Below, in pieces: positions 35,972-43,859 of a stretch of DNA of 52,939 nt. The notes beneath the pieces were generated by a model. That model saw only the letters and a list, made by a program, of their open reading frames with translations, searched no databases and was not told where the DNA came from. A program made the position numbers and the translations under genes. The stretch is from NCBI GenBank assembly GCA_009835395.1, contig VXXM01000060.1, positions 1 to 52,939 of the forward strand. The letters run 5' to 3'. This DNA comes from Acidimicrobiia bacterium. Its GTDB lineage: Bacteria; Actinomycetota; Acidimicrobiia; Acidimicrobiales; CATQHL01. How positions within the stretch are numbered: the stretch's first letter is position 1; each line of letters opens with the position of its first letter.

Positions 35972-36877
35972 TCAGCGGCCTTTGGGGTGCCACACCGTCT
36001 TGTACTCGCAGAAGGCGGAGATGGCGTACGGGCTCTGCGCGGCGGCCTCCAGCCAGTGGCGCTCGCCAACTGTGGCGTGCACCACCCGGGTCACGGTCTC
36101 TGCCGCCAGCCGCTCGGCCTCGGCCGCCACGTCGGCGTCGTCGTGGTCCGCCGGGTCGCAGCCGCTCAAGTCGACGCAGTCCACGTCGCCGTGTCCGGCC
36201 AGCGCCCGAACCAGCGGCGCCCGGCGCCCGGTCAGGACGTTCACCACACCGCCGGGCACGTCGCTGGTGGCCAGGATCTCGGCCAGCGTGACCGCCACCA
36301 GCGGGTGACGCTCGCCGGCCAGCACCACCGCGGTGTTCCCCGGCACCAGGGCCGGAGCCAGGCGCGACACGATTCCAAGCAGCGGCGCCTCGTCGGGAGA
36401 CGCGATGCCCACCACGCCCATGGGCTCGGGGACGGTGAAGTTGAAGTAGGGCCCGGCCACGGGGTTCGCCCCGCCCAGGACCTGCGGGTACTTGTCGCAC
36501 CAGCCGGCGTACCAGACCCAGCGCTCAATGGCCACGTCCACCTCGCCGGCAGGGTCGGCGGTCGCCTCCGAGCCGGTGGTGGCGCGGGCCAGCTCGCGGA
36601 TCAACTCGGCGCGGCGGCTGTCCATGACCTCCGCCACCCGGTACAGAATCTGACCGCGGTTGTAGGCGGTGCGGGCCGCCCACGCCGCCTGCGCCCCCCG
36701 CGCCACCCGCACGGCGTCGCGCACGTCCTTGCGCGACCCGGCCACGGCGTGGGCCAGCAGGTCGCCGCCCGCCGAGCGCGCCGGGTAGGTGCGGCCCGAC
36801 TCCGATCGCACGAACGCCCCGCCCACGTACATCTTGTAGGTCTTGGGGACCCCGAGACCCCCGCCGGCGGTGCTCAC
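35972..36877 (-). CDS. Half-length aldehyde-dehydrogenase-like protein lacking catalytic residues
   Basis: 301 residues from GTG 36877 (typical enzymes have about 480-500). MYVGGAFVRSESGRTYP near 16 and EPMGVVGIASPDEAPLLGIVSRLAPALVPGNTAVV near 132-166 match the N-terminal cofactor-binding half of ALDHs. After VPGGVVNVLTGRRA the sequence passes directly to a short tail (YAISAFCEYKTVWHPKG); the ELGGK Glu and the GQxC Cys region are absent. The reading frame is intact and coupled to the full ALDH by a GTGA, so it is a maintained short form and probably a regulatory or structural partner. Confidence 0.85.
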   Translation of the reverse strand: MSTAGGGLGVPKTYKMYVGGAFVRSESGRTYPARSAGGDLLAHAVAGSRKDVRDAVRVARGAQAAWAARTAYNRGQILYRVAEVMDSRRAELIRELARATTGSEATADPAGEVDVAIERWVWYAGWCDKYPQVLGGANPVAGPYFNFTVPEPMGVVGIASPDEAPLLGIVSRLAPALVPGNTAVVLAGERHPLVAVTLAEILATSDVPGGVVNVLTGRRAPLVRALAGHGDVDCVDLSGCDPADHDDADVAAEAERLAAETVTRVVHATVGERHWLEAAAQSPYAISAFCEYKTVWHPKGR

Positions 36878-38418
36878 AGCTGCGCCCCCTGCAAGTGCAG
36901 GTACGGCAGGAGGCCCTGGCGGCCGCCCTCGCGCCCGAAGCCGCTCTCCCGGTAGCCCCCGAAGGGGCTGGCCGGGTCGAAGCGGTTGAAGGTGTTGGCC
37001 CAGACCACACCCGCCTGCATCCGCTCGGCCATCCAGAGGATGCGCGAGCCCTTCTCGGTCCAGATGCCCGCCGAGAGGCCGTAGGGGGTGTTGTTGGCCT
37101 TTTCGACGGCCTCGTCGGCCGTGCGGAACGTCAGCACCGACAGCACCGGACCGAAGATCTCCTCCCGGGCGATCCGGTGCGACGGCGACACGTCGCAGAA
37201 CAACGTCGGCGGGAAGAACCAGCCACGCTCCGGCAGGGCGCACGACGGCTGGTACAGCTCGGCACCCTGCCGCACGCCCGACTCCACGAGTTCGGTGATC
37301 TTCCGGAGTTGGACCGCCGAGTTGATGGCCCCGATGTCGGTGTTCTTGTCCAGAGGGTCGCCGACCAGAAGGGTGTCCATGCGGCGGCGCAGCTTGGAGA
37401 TCACCGCGTCGGCGACGCTCTCCTGCACCAGCAGGCGTGAGCCGGCGCAGCAGACCTGACCCTGGTTGAAGTAGATGCCACCCACGATGCCCTCGGTGAC
37501 CTGGTCCAGCGCCGCGTCCTCGAAGATGATGTTGGCCGCCTTGCCGCCGAGTTCCAGCGTGAGGCGCCGGCCGGTGCCGGCCAGGGTGCGCTGGATCTCC
37601 TTGCCGACCGTCGTGGAGCCGGTGAACGCCACCTTGTCGACGCCGGGGTGGGCCACGGTGGCGGCCCCGGTGGTGCCGTCGCCGGTGACGATGTTGACCA
37701 CCCCCGGGGGCAGGTCGGCGTCCCGCAGAACCTCGGTCAGCAGCAGCGCGGTCAGCGGCGTGGTCTCGGCCGGCTTCAGTACCACGGTATTGCCGGCGGC
37801 CAGGGCGGGCGCCAGCTTCCAGGCGGCCATCAGCAGCGGGAAGTTCCAGGGGATGACCTGGCCCACGACGCCCACCGGATGGGCCTCGGCGCCGGCGAAG
37901 GCGTAGTCCAGCTTGTCGGCCCAGCCGGCGTGGTGGAAGAAGTGCGCCGCCGCCAGAGGCAGGTCCACGTCGCGGGACTCCTTGATGGGCTTGCCGCCGT
38001 CCAGTGTCTCCAGCACGGCGAACTCCCGGGACCGCTCCTGCAACAACCGGGCGACGCGGTACAGGTAGCGCGCCCGCACGCTGCCCGGCGTGTCCCGCCA
38101 ATGCGATTCGTACGCCTCGCGGGCAGCGAGGACCGCGCGATCCACGTCCTCGGCGCCGCCGACGGCGAACGTCGCCAGGGTCTCCCCGGTGGCGGGGTTC
38201 ACGGTCGGCGCTGCCCGGTCGCTGCGCGCCGGCACCATCTCGCCGCCGATGAACAGACCGTAGTCCTCCGCGATGTGCACCAGGTCGGTGCCTTCGGGCG
38301 CCGGGGCGTAGGAGGCTGGGCCGAATTCCGGCAGGTCGGCCAACACCCTCTCGGGGACCTCGGCGCCGGGAACATCCCCGGCGGGCGAGGCGGGAAGGTG
38401 CTCGCCTGTGTCGCTCAC
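36874..38418 (-). CDS. Aldehyde dehydrogenase (full length)
   Basis: 514 residues. NAD site IPWNFPLLMAAWKLAPALAAGNTVVLKPAE near 165-195, FTGSTTVGKEI near 240, catalytic Glu in LELGGK near 265, nucleophile Cys in FNQGQVCCAGS near 297, and EEIFGPVLSVL near 395 are all present. An N-terminal 50-residue extension is unusual. In the deoC operon it likely oxidises acetaldehyde from deoxyribose-5-phosphate cleavage. It starts 5 bases after the deoC stop. Confidence 0.92.
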   Translation of the reverse strand: MSDTGEHLPASPAGDVPGAEVPERVLADLPEFGPASYAPAPEGTDLVHIAEDYGLFIGGEMVPARSDRAAPTVNPATGETLATFAVGGAEDVDRAVLAAREAYESHWRDTPGSVRARYLYRVARLLQERSREFAVLETLDGGKPIKESRDVDLPLAAAHFFHHAGWADKLDYAFAGAEAHPVGVVGQVIPWNFPLLMAAWKLAPALAAGNTVVLKPAETTPLTALLLTEVLRDADLPPGVVNIVTGDGTTGAATVAHPGVDKVAFTGSTTVGKEIQRTLAGTGRRLTLELGGKAANIIFEDAALDQVTEGIVGGIYFNQGQVCCAGSRLLVQESVADAVISKLRRRMDTLLVGDPLDKNTDIGAINSAVQLRKITELVESGVRQGAELYQPSCALPERGWFFPPTLFCDVSPSHRIAREEIFGPVLSVLTFRTADEAVEKANNTPYGLSAGIWTEKGSRILWMAERMQAGVVWANTFNRFDPASPFGGYRESGFGREGGRQGLLPYLHLQGAQL

Positions 38419-38422
38419 CGCC

Positions 38423-39388
38423 TCACACCACTGTCTTGTCCGGGCGCGGGTAGCGACCCGTGCCCAGCCGGTCGAGTTGCAGCAGCACGTCGTTCAGCAG
38501 GCTGGAGGCGCCAATGCGGAACAGGTCGGGGTGCAGCCACTGCGGTCCCAGCGTCTCGGCCATCACCACCAGGTACTGCCAGGACTGCTTGGCCGTGCGG
38601 ATCCCACCGGCCACCTTCAGGCCGACTGCCCGGCCGTCGGCGTCGGCGAAGTCCCTGATGGCCTCGGCCATGCACAGCGCCACGGGCAGGGTCGCCGAGG
38701 TGCCGATCTTGCCGGTGGATGTCTTGATGAAGTCCGCTCCGGCGGCCATCGCAAGCATCGACGCCTTCCGCACGGCGTCGTAGGACCCCAGCTCGCCGGT
38801 CTCCAGGATGACCTTCAGGTGGGCGTGGCCCGCCGCCTCCTTAGAGGCTGCCACCTCGTCGAACGCCTGCCGGTAGCGCCCCGCCAGGAACGCCGAGCGG
38901 TTCAACACGATGTCGATCTCGTCGGCCCCGGCGGATGTGGCGTCGGCGATCTCGGCCAGGCGCACACCGATCGGGCCGAGCCCGGCGGGGAAGGAGCCCG
39001 CCACGCTGGCGACGCGCACCGGCGTGCCGGCCAGAGCGCCGGCGGCAACACCAACCAGTTCGGGGTACACGCACACCGCCGCCACCGGCGGGACCGCCGG
39101 GTCGGTCGGCTCGGGGCGCAGAGCCTTGGCACAAAGCGACAGCACCTTGCCGGGGGTGTCGACGCCTTCCAGGGTGGTGAGGTCCATGCAACGCACCGCC
39201 AGTGTGAGGGCGGCACCCTTGGCCGTGGTCTTGATGGACCGCTTGGCGAGGGCAGCGGCGCGTTCGGTCAGGCCGACGGCGTCGGTGGGCGTTATGGGCA
39301 GGCCCACGAGCGCCTCGGGCAATGCGCCGTGCTCGCCGGCGCGCCCCGAGACCTCCACGGACGCCGCCCGCATCGCCACGGTGTTCAC
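38423..39388 (-). CDS. deoC: Deoxyribose-phosphate aldolase
   Basis: 321 residues from GTG 39388. DEIDIVLNRSAF near 165 contains the catalytic Asp, FIKTSTGKIG near 235 the Schiff-base Lys, and GLKVAGGIR near 270 the second Lys. It cleaves 2-deoxyribose-5-phosphate into glyceraldehyde-3-phosphate and acetaldehyde. The open frame reaches 39469, but that would run to within a few bases of the divergent upp start, so the later GTG is preferred. First gene of a six-gene minus-strand operon. Confidence 0.94.
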   Translation of the reverse strand: MNTVAMRAASVEVSGRAGEHGALPEALVGLPITPTDAVGLTERAAALAKRSIKTTAKGAALTLAVRCMDLTTLEGVDTPGKVLSLCAKALRPEPTDPAVPPVAAVCVYPELVGVAAGALAGTPVRVASVAGSFPAGLGPIGVRLAEIADATSAGADEIDIVLNRSAFLAGRYRQAFDEVAASKEAAGHAHLKVILETGELGSYDAVRKASMLAMAAGADFIKTSTGKIGTSATLPVALCMAEAIRDFADADGRAVGLKVAGGIRTAKQSWQYLVVMAETLGPQWLHPDLFRIGASSLLNDVLLQLDRLGTGRYPRPDKTVV

Positions 39389-39402
39389 GTGCCAGACCCT
39401 AG

Positions 39403-39459
39403 AGCCCGCGGTCCCGATTCCGACAGTCGAGACCGGTCCGCGCCGGCGCCCCGCGGGCT
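39403..39459. promoter_or_regulatory. 9-bp inverted repeat pair in the deoC-upp divergent region
   Basis: AGCCCGCGG at 39403-39411 and its exact reverse complement CCGCGGGCT at 39451-39459 flank a 39-base spacer between the divergent starts of deoC and upp. It could be a paired operator for a shared nucleoside-responsive repressor, or chance in GC-rich DNA. Confidence 0.3.
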
Positions 39460-39474
39460 TGGCCGTCATCGGGC

Positions 39475-40110
39475 ATGCTGAGGGACGTGAACGTCACCAT
39501 CGTCGACCATCCCCTCGTGGCCGAGCGGCTCACCCGCCTCCGCCGCACCGAGACCAAGCGGGCTGGTTTCCGGCGCAACCTCGCCGAACTGTCCACGTTC
39601 CTCGTCTACGAGGCCCTGCGATCGCAGCCCGCGGTGACCGTGCACATCGACACCCCGATGGCGCCCGCCACCGGTGTTCAGATCACCGACCCACCGCTGG
39701 TGGTGCCGGTGCTGCGGGCCGGACTGGGAATGCTGGACGCCACCCTCCAGATGCTGCCGAACGCCCGGGTGGGATTCGTGGGCGCCAAGCGCAACGAGGA
39801 GACGCTGCTGCCCGACGCCTACGTCAACACCGTCCCCGAGGACTTGGAGGGCCACCCGGTGCTCGTGCTGGACCCGATGCTCGCCACCGGCGGCTCGCTC
39901 ATCCACACCTGCAGCCTGCTGGTGGACTCCAACGCCGGGCCGATCACGGTGGTGTGCGTGCTGGCCGCACCCGAGGGCATCGAGGCGTTCCGGGCCAAGG
40001 GCTTCGACGCCGAGATCTTCACCGCCGCCGTCGACAGCCACCTCAACGAGGTGGCCTTCATCGTCCCCGGCCTAGGCGACGCCGGCGACCGCCAATTCGG
40101 CCTGGCCTGA
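39475..40110 (+). CDS. upp: Uracil phosphoribosyltransferase
   Basis: 211 residues from ATG 39475; a GTG at 39487 matches the usual family start (VNVTIVDHPLV). VPVLRAGLGML near 81 and the PRPP loop LDPMLATGGSLIHT near 131-144, and the C-terminal FIVPGLGDAGDRQFGL, which binds uracil, are diagnostic. It converts uracil and PRPP to UMP. Divergent from the deoC operon and convergent with the glutamine-hydrolase gene. Confidence 0.95.
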   Translation: MLRDVNVTIVDHPLVAERLTRLRRTETKRAGFRRNLAELSTFLVYEALRSQPAVTVHIDTPMAPATGVQITDPPLVVPVLRAGLGMLDATLQMLPNARVGFVGAKRNEETLLPDAYVNTVPEDLEGHPVLVLDPMLATGGSLIHTCSLLVDSNAGPITVVCVLAAPEGIEAFRAKGFDAEIFTAAVDSHLNEVAFIVPGLGDAGDRQFGLA

Positions 40111-40135
40111 CGGCCTGCCGACACCGGGGCCGGGG

Positions 40136-40861
40136 CTAGGCGCCGGCGGTGCGGGCGATGAACCAGTCGAAGATGGGATCGGGCTCGGGTAGCAGTTCGG
40201 GGTGCCACTGGACGGCCACGACCGGGGCGTCGCTGCATTCGAGGCCCTCGACGGTGCCGTCGGGAGCCTCGGCGGTGACTTCCAAGCCTTCGCCGAGGCG
40301 ATCCACGGTCTGGTGGTGCAGCGAGTTGACCATGGCCGAGGGTCCGTAGACCCCTGCCAGAACCGAGCCCCGCGTGAACGTCACCTCGTGCTGGAGCTTG
40401 TCGGGTGGCTCCTCGAACAGTCCGTGTTCAGGGACGTGCTGGTGGAGGGTGCCGCCCCGCCACACGTTCACCACCTGCAGGCCCCGGCAGATGGCCAGCA
40501 CCGGCACATCGGCCGCCGCCGCGGCGTCCAGGAGCGCCAACTCGAAGACGTCGCGTTCGGGCTCGGTGCGGAGCAACTCGGGATCGGCCTCGGCGCCGTA
40601 AAACGCCGGATCCACATCGGCGCCGCCCGGCAGAACGATGCCGTCGAGCCGCTCGGCGACAAGTGCCGGATCGGTCTCCCGGGAGAGGAGTACCGGCAGC
40701 CCGCCCGCCTCTGCGACCCGCCGGCTGTAGTTCTGGAAGTAGAGCTCCAGGTCCAGGTCGGCCAGGACCGGCAGCATTCCCGACACCGCGCCGGCGGCCT
40801 TCCGACGCCCCGGCAGCCCGATCAGCGGCGGGCGGCCGCTCGAAACTCCAGCAGGCGGCAT
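40136..40861 (-). CDS. Class I glutamine amidotransferase-like hydrolase (PuuD family)
   Basis: 241 residues from ATG 40861. PLIGLPGR at the start, VLPGGADVDPAFYG near 79, nucleophile Cys in VLAICRGLQVVN near 125, and catalytic His/Glu in VAVQWHPELL near 220 match the gamma-glutamyl-GABA hydrolase (PuuD) family, which removes glutamate from gamma-glutamyl amides. A glutamine-synthetase-family ligase 4.5 kb away could be its glutamylating counterpart. The frame continues far upstream, antisense to the next gene; that part is spurious. Confidence 0.88.
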   Translation of the reverse strand: MPPAGVSSGRPPLIGLPGRRKAAGAVSGMLPVLADLDLELYFQNYSRRVAEAGGLPVLLSRETDPALVAERLDGIVLPGGADVDPAFYGAEADPELLRTEPERDVFELALLDAAAAADVPVLAICRGLQVVNVWRGGTLHQHVPEHGLFEEPPDKLQHEVTFTRGSVLAGVYGPSAMVNSLHHQTVDRLGEGLEVTAEAPDGTVEGLECSDAPVVAVQWHPELLPEPDPIFDWFIARTAGA

Positions 40862-40965
40862 GGGGGCCAGTGTATGGACAGCGCCGCGCGCCTCACCGGG
40901 ACCGCCGGCGGACACTGGCGATCCGGCCAGGGCCAGCAGACTCAGAGCGCTCGAGAGGCGTCCCG

Positions 40966-40979
40966 TACAGTGGCCGCGC
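40966..40979 (+). promoter_or_regulatory. -10 element for a probable leaderless amidohydrolase transcript
   Basis: TACAGT at 40966-40971 is 8 bases before the ATG at 40980, without a Shine-Dalgarno, similar to 8987 and 22594. The transcript probably starts at the initiation codon. Confidence 0.4.
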
Positions 40980-42782
40980 ATGAGCGACGTGGACTTCATC
41001 GGCGCCCACCTCGTGCCGTCGCCCGAGCAGTTGCTGCGCCTGCAGCGGGTGGCCGCCGGTGCCGAACCCGCCGACCTGGCGGTGCGTGACGGCACGGTGC
41101 TGGCGCTGCACGGCCGGGAGCTGCTGCGCCGCGACGTGCTGATCTGTGGCCCGCACATCGCCGCCGTCACGCCGCCCGGACGCCTGGCCGCGAATGCCGA
41201 GATCGACGCCGCTGGCCACTGGGTGTCACCGGGTTTCGTCGACACGCACCTGCACATCGAGTACACGCTGCTGACACCGGGCGAACTGGCTCGGCTCGTG
41301 GTGCCGCGGGGCACGACGACCGTGCTGGCCGACCCGAACTGCCTCGCCAACGTGCTGGGACCCCTGGGCATGGACATCGCAGGCACGACTGGAACCCCGC
41401 TGCGCATCTTCCGGCAGGTCTCCCACAAGGTGCCCCGCACCCCCGAACTCGAACTGGGCGGCGGCGCGGTGCCCGAGGCGGAGATCCTGGCGCGCCTCAG
41501 CGACCCGCTGGCGGTCACACTCGGCGAGAGCAACCCGTTCGACCTGGAGGTCTCGGCGGCCCGCAAGTCGCACCGGGCGCTCGCCGCCGGGCGTCGCATC
41601 ACCGGCCACACCGCCCGCATCGCCGCCGAGCCGTTGTGGAGCTACGCCGCCGCGGGCGTTTTCGACGACCACAACGCCTTCGAGCCCGGCGAGGTGATCG
41701 AGCGGCTGCGCCTGGGCATCGGCATCACCGTGATGTCGGGCAGCATGAACGACAACGTGCGGCCGCTGTTCGCGGATCCGGCCCGCGTCGCCGGCGGGTT
41801 CGACCAGTTCACGTTCTGCGCGGATGACCGCCACGTGGCCGATCTGGCCGGCGAGGGGCACATCGACCACCACGTGCGCACTGCCATCGACTGTGGCATC
41901 GAGCCCGTCGAGGCTTACCGGATGGCCACGCTCAACGCGGCCCGCTCGTACCGCCTCGACCACGTGCTCGGATCCATCACGCCCACCCGTCTGGCGGACC
42001 TGATGCTGCTCGAGGACCTCGAGGACGTACGCCCCAGCCTGGTACTCATGGGCGGCGAGGTCGTCGGTCGCGACGGCGCCGCCACGTTCGGCAACGACGA
42101 CGCTCTGCCCGAGTCCTGCCGCGGCACCGTCCGCCTACACCCCGACGTCGGTCCCGACAGCTTCCGCGTGGAAGCCGAGGCCGGGCCCGACGAGGTGGCC
42201 GTGGTGCGGGCGATGGAGATGTACGACGGCTACTTCAAGCGGGCCTTCGAGGCCGAGTTGGCCATCGTGGACGGGTCAGTGGCGGCCGACCCGGCCTCCG
42301 ACATCGCCAAGATCGCCGTCGTGGACCGCCACCACGCCAGCCACACCCTGGCCATGGGCTTCGTGCGCGGCTTCGGGCTGCGCGCCGGCGCCATCGGCAT
42401 CACCACGAACTGCGAGAACCAGAACCTCGTGGTACTGGGCACCTCCGATGTCGAGTTGGCGCACGCCGCTCGCAGCCTGGAGAAGATCGACGGTGGCTAC
42501 GTGGTGGTGGCCGGTGGCGACGTGCTGGCGTCGCTCCCGCTGCCCTATGGCGGCTGCATGAGCGACCGGCCGTGGGAGGAGGTCTACGACGGCCTCGACG
42601 GCGTGACGGCGGCCGCCCGGTCGCTGGGTTGCGCCGTCGCCTCGCCGTTCATGATCCTGTCGTTCGTGGGCCTCGCAGGCGTGCCCGACTACGGCCTCAC
42701 CGAGAAGGGCCTCATCGACACGGTCACCCAGACGTTCCTACCCGTGCTGGTCTGCTGCCGCTGCCCGGCGCACGCAGGTTGA
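40980..42782 (+). CDS. Adenine-deaminase-like amidohydrolase (first copy)
   Basis: 600 residues. The domain order (small beta domain, metal-dependent hydrolase barrel with DTHLHIE near 89, later FCADDRH near 280, then a C-terminal adenine-deaminase domain about 410-580) fits the Ade family. However signature positions differ from true adenine deaminases as I remember them: the usual DPHE reads DPNC, GHAP reads GHTA, and DHE reads DHN. The substrate may therefore be another cyclic amidine or amide. The frame is open upstream to 40860, but ATG 40980 follows a good -10 box. Confidence 0.85.
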   Translation: MSDVDFIGAHLVPSPEQLLRLQRVAAGAEPADLAVRDGTVLALHGRELLRRDVLICGPHIAAVTPPGRLAANAEIDAAGHWVSPGFVDTHLHIEYTLLTPGELARLVVPRGTTTVLADPNCLANVLGPLGMDIAGTTGTPLRIFRQVSHKVPRTPELELGGGAVPEAEILARLSDPLAVTLGESNPFDLEVSAARKSHRALAAGRRITGHTARIAAEPLWSYAAAGVFDDHNAFEPGEVIERLRLGIGITVMSGSMNDNVRPLFADPARVAGGFDQFTFCADDRHVADLAGEGHIDHHVRTAIDCGIEPVEAYRMATLNAARSYRLDHVLGSITPTRLADLMLLEDLEDVRPSLVLMGGEVVGRDGAATFGNDDALPESCRGTVRLHPDVGPDSFRVEAEAGPDEVAVVRAMEMYDGYFKRAFEAELAIVDGSVAADPASDIAKIAVVDRHHASHTLAMGFVRGFGLRAGAIGITTNCENQNLVVLGTSDVELAHAARSLEKIDGGYVVVAGGDVLASLPLPYGGCMSDRPWEEVYDGLDGVTAAARSLGCAVASPFMILSFVGLAGVPDYGLTEKGLIDTVTQTFLPVLVCCRCPAHAG

Positions 42783-42783
42783 G

Positions 42784-43707
42784 TCAGGCGGCGGTGCCTC
42801 CCGGGAAGCCGCCGGCCTTGGAGAGGTAGCCGGGGACGGGGTGGTCGAGGATCTCCTCGAGCCACAGCACTGACTCGCACAGCGCCTCCAGCGAGACACC
42901 GGTGTCGACACCGGTGCGGTCCAGCAGGTACACCAGGTCCTCGGTGGCGATGTTCCCGGTGGCGTTCGGGGCGAAGGGGCAGCCACCGATCCCGCCGAGG
43001 CTGGCGTCGAGCACCTCCACTCCTGCGTCGACTGCGGCCAGGGCGTTGGCGTAGCCCGTGTTGCGGGTGTTGTGGAAATGCGCCCGCAGGCGCACCCCGT
43101 CGCCGACGGCTTCCCGGACCGCTGCGACACGCTCGGTCACATCCTGCGGCACGGCCACACCGATGCTGTCGGCGATGGCGATCTCCGCCGGGTTGCTGCG
43201 GACCACCTCCGCGGCGACCGCCGCGAGGCGCTCGACGGGCACGTGGCCCTCGTAGGGACAGCCGAACGCCGCCGAGAGCGTCACCCCCGCCGAGATCCCT
43301 CCGGCACGCGCACCCTCGGCGAGCTCCTCCCAGAGCGACACGGCCCCTGCGGTGGTCGTGCCCTGGTTCCGTTCGCAGAACGTGTCCGAGCAGACCACCA
43401 CAGCGTTGATCTCGTCCACGCCGGCGGCGAGCGCCCGGTCGAGCCCTCGCCGGTTCATGACGAGACCGATGTAGGTCACGTCGTCGGATCGCGGGAGTGC
43501 GGCCATGACCGCTTCGGCGTCGGCCATCTGCGGAACGCGCTTGGGGTTGACGAAGCTCGCAGCCTCCAGGCGCCGGACACCGGCGTCGACCAGCCGAGCG
43601 ATCAACTCCACCTTGCCGGCGGTCGAGACCGCCGTCGGATCGCTCTGCAGCCCGTCCCGCGCCGCAACATCGACGATCTCCACTGCTGCTGCAGGTCCTG
43701 GTCGCAT
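42784..43707 (-). CDS. HMG-CoA-lyase-like enzyme
   Basis: 307 residues from ATG 43707 with GGGAGGT 6 bases upstream. ARDGLQ near 14, SFVNPKRVPQMAD near 50, FHNTRNTGYAN near 210 and GGIGGCPFAPNATGNIATEDLVYLL near 235-260 (with the catalytic Cys) place it in the HMGL-like TIM-barrel family. The metal motif is HFHN, where classic enzymes have HxHD, a known actinobacterial/proteobacterial variant. It would cleave a branched hydroxyacyl-CoA. It converges on the first amidohydrolase, one base between the stops. Confidence 0.87.
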   Translation of the reverse strand: MRPGPAAAVEIVDVAARDGLQSDPTAVSTAGKVELIARLVDAGVRRLEAASFVNPKRVPQMADAEAVMAALPRSDDVTYIGLVMNRRGLDRALAAGVDEINAVVVCSDTFCERNQGTTTAGAVSLWEELAEGARAGGISAGVTLSAAFGCPYEGHVPVERLAAVAAEVVRSNPAEIAIADSIGVAVPQDVTERVAAVREAVGDGVRLRAHFHNTRNTGYANALAAVDAGVEVLDASLGGIGGCPFAPNATGNIATEDLVYLLDRTGVDTGVSLEALCESVLWLEEILDHPVPGYLSKAGGFPGGTAA

Positions 43708-43808
43708 CGCCGACCTCCCGATCGCGCTCGCTGCACAACTGGCGCGGATCGTACAGCCGCCGGCGGGCACGGGGCTGCGGCGGCCCGCCAGATGTCGCCG
43801 CACCCGAT

Positions 43809-43830
43809 GCCCCCGCCCAGCGGCGGGGGC
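43809..43830 (-). terminator. GC hairpin downstream of the BMP lipoprotein gene
   Basis: Nine-base perfect arms (43809-43817 and 43822-43830) around a 4-base loop lie 30 bases after the BMP stop codon on the minus strand. No T-run follows, as is common for hairpin terminators in GC-rich actinobacteria. The 43708-43859 gap shows nothing else. Confidence 0.45.
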
Positions 43831-43859
43831 TCAGGTCTATGCGGTCGGGTGATTGCCCC

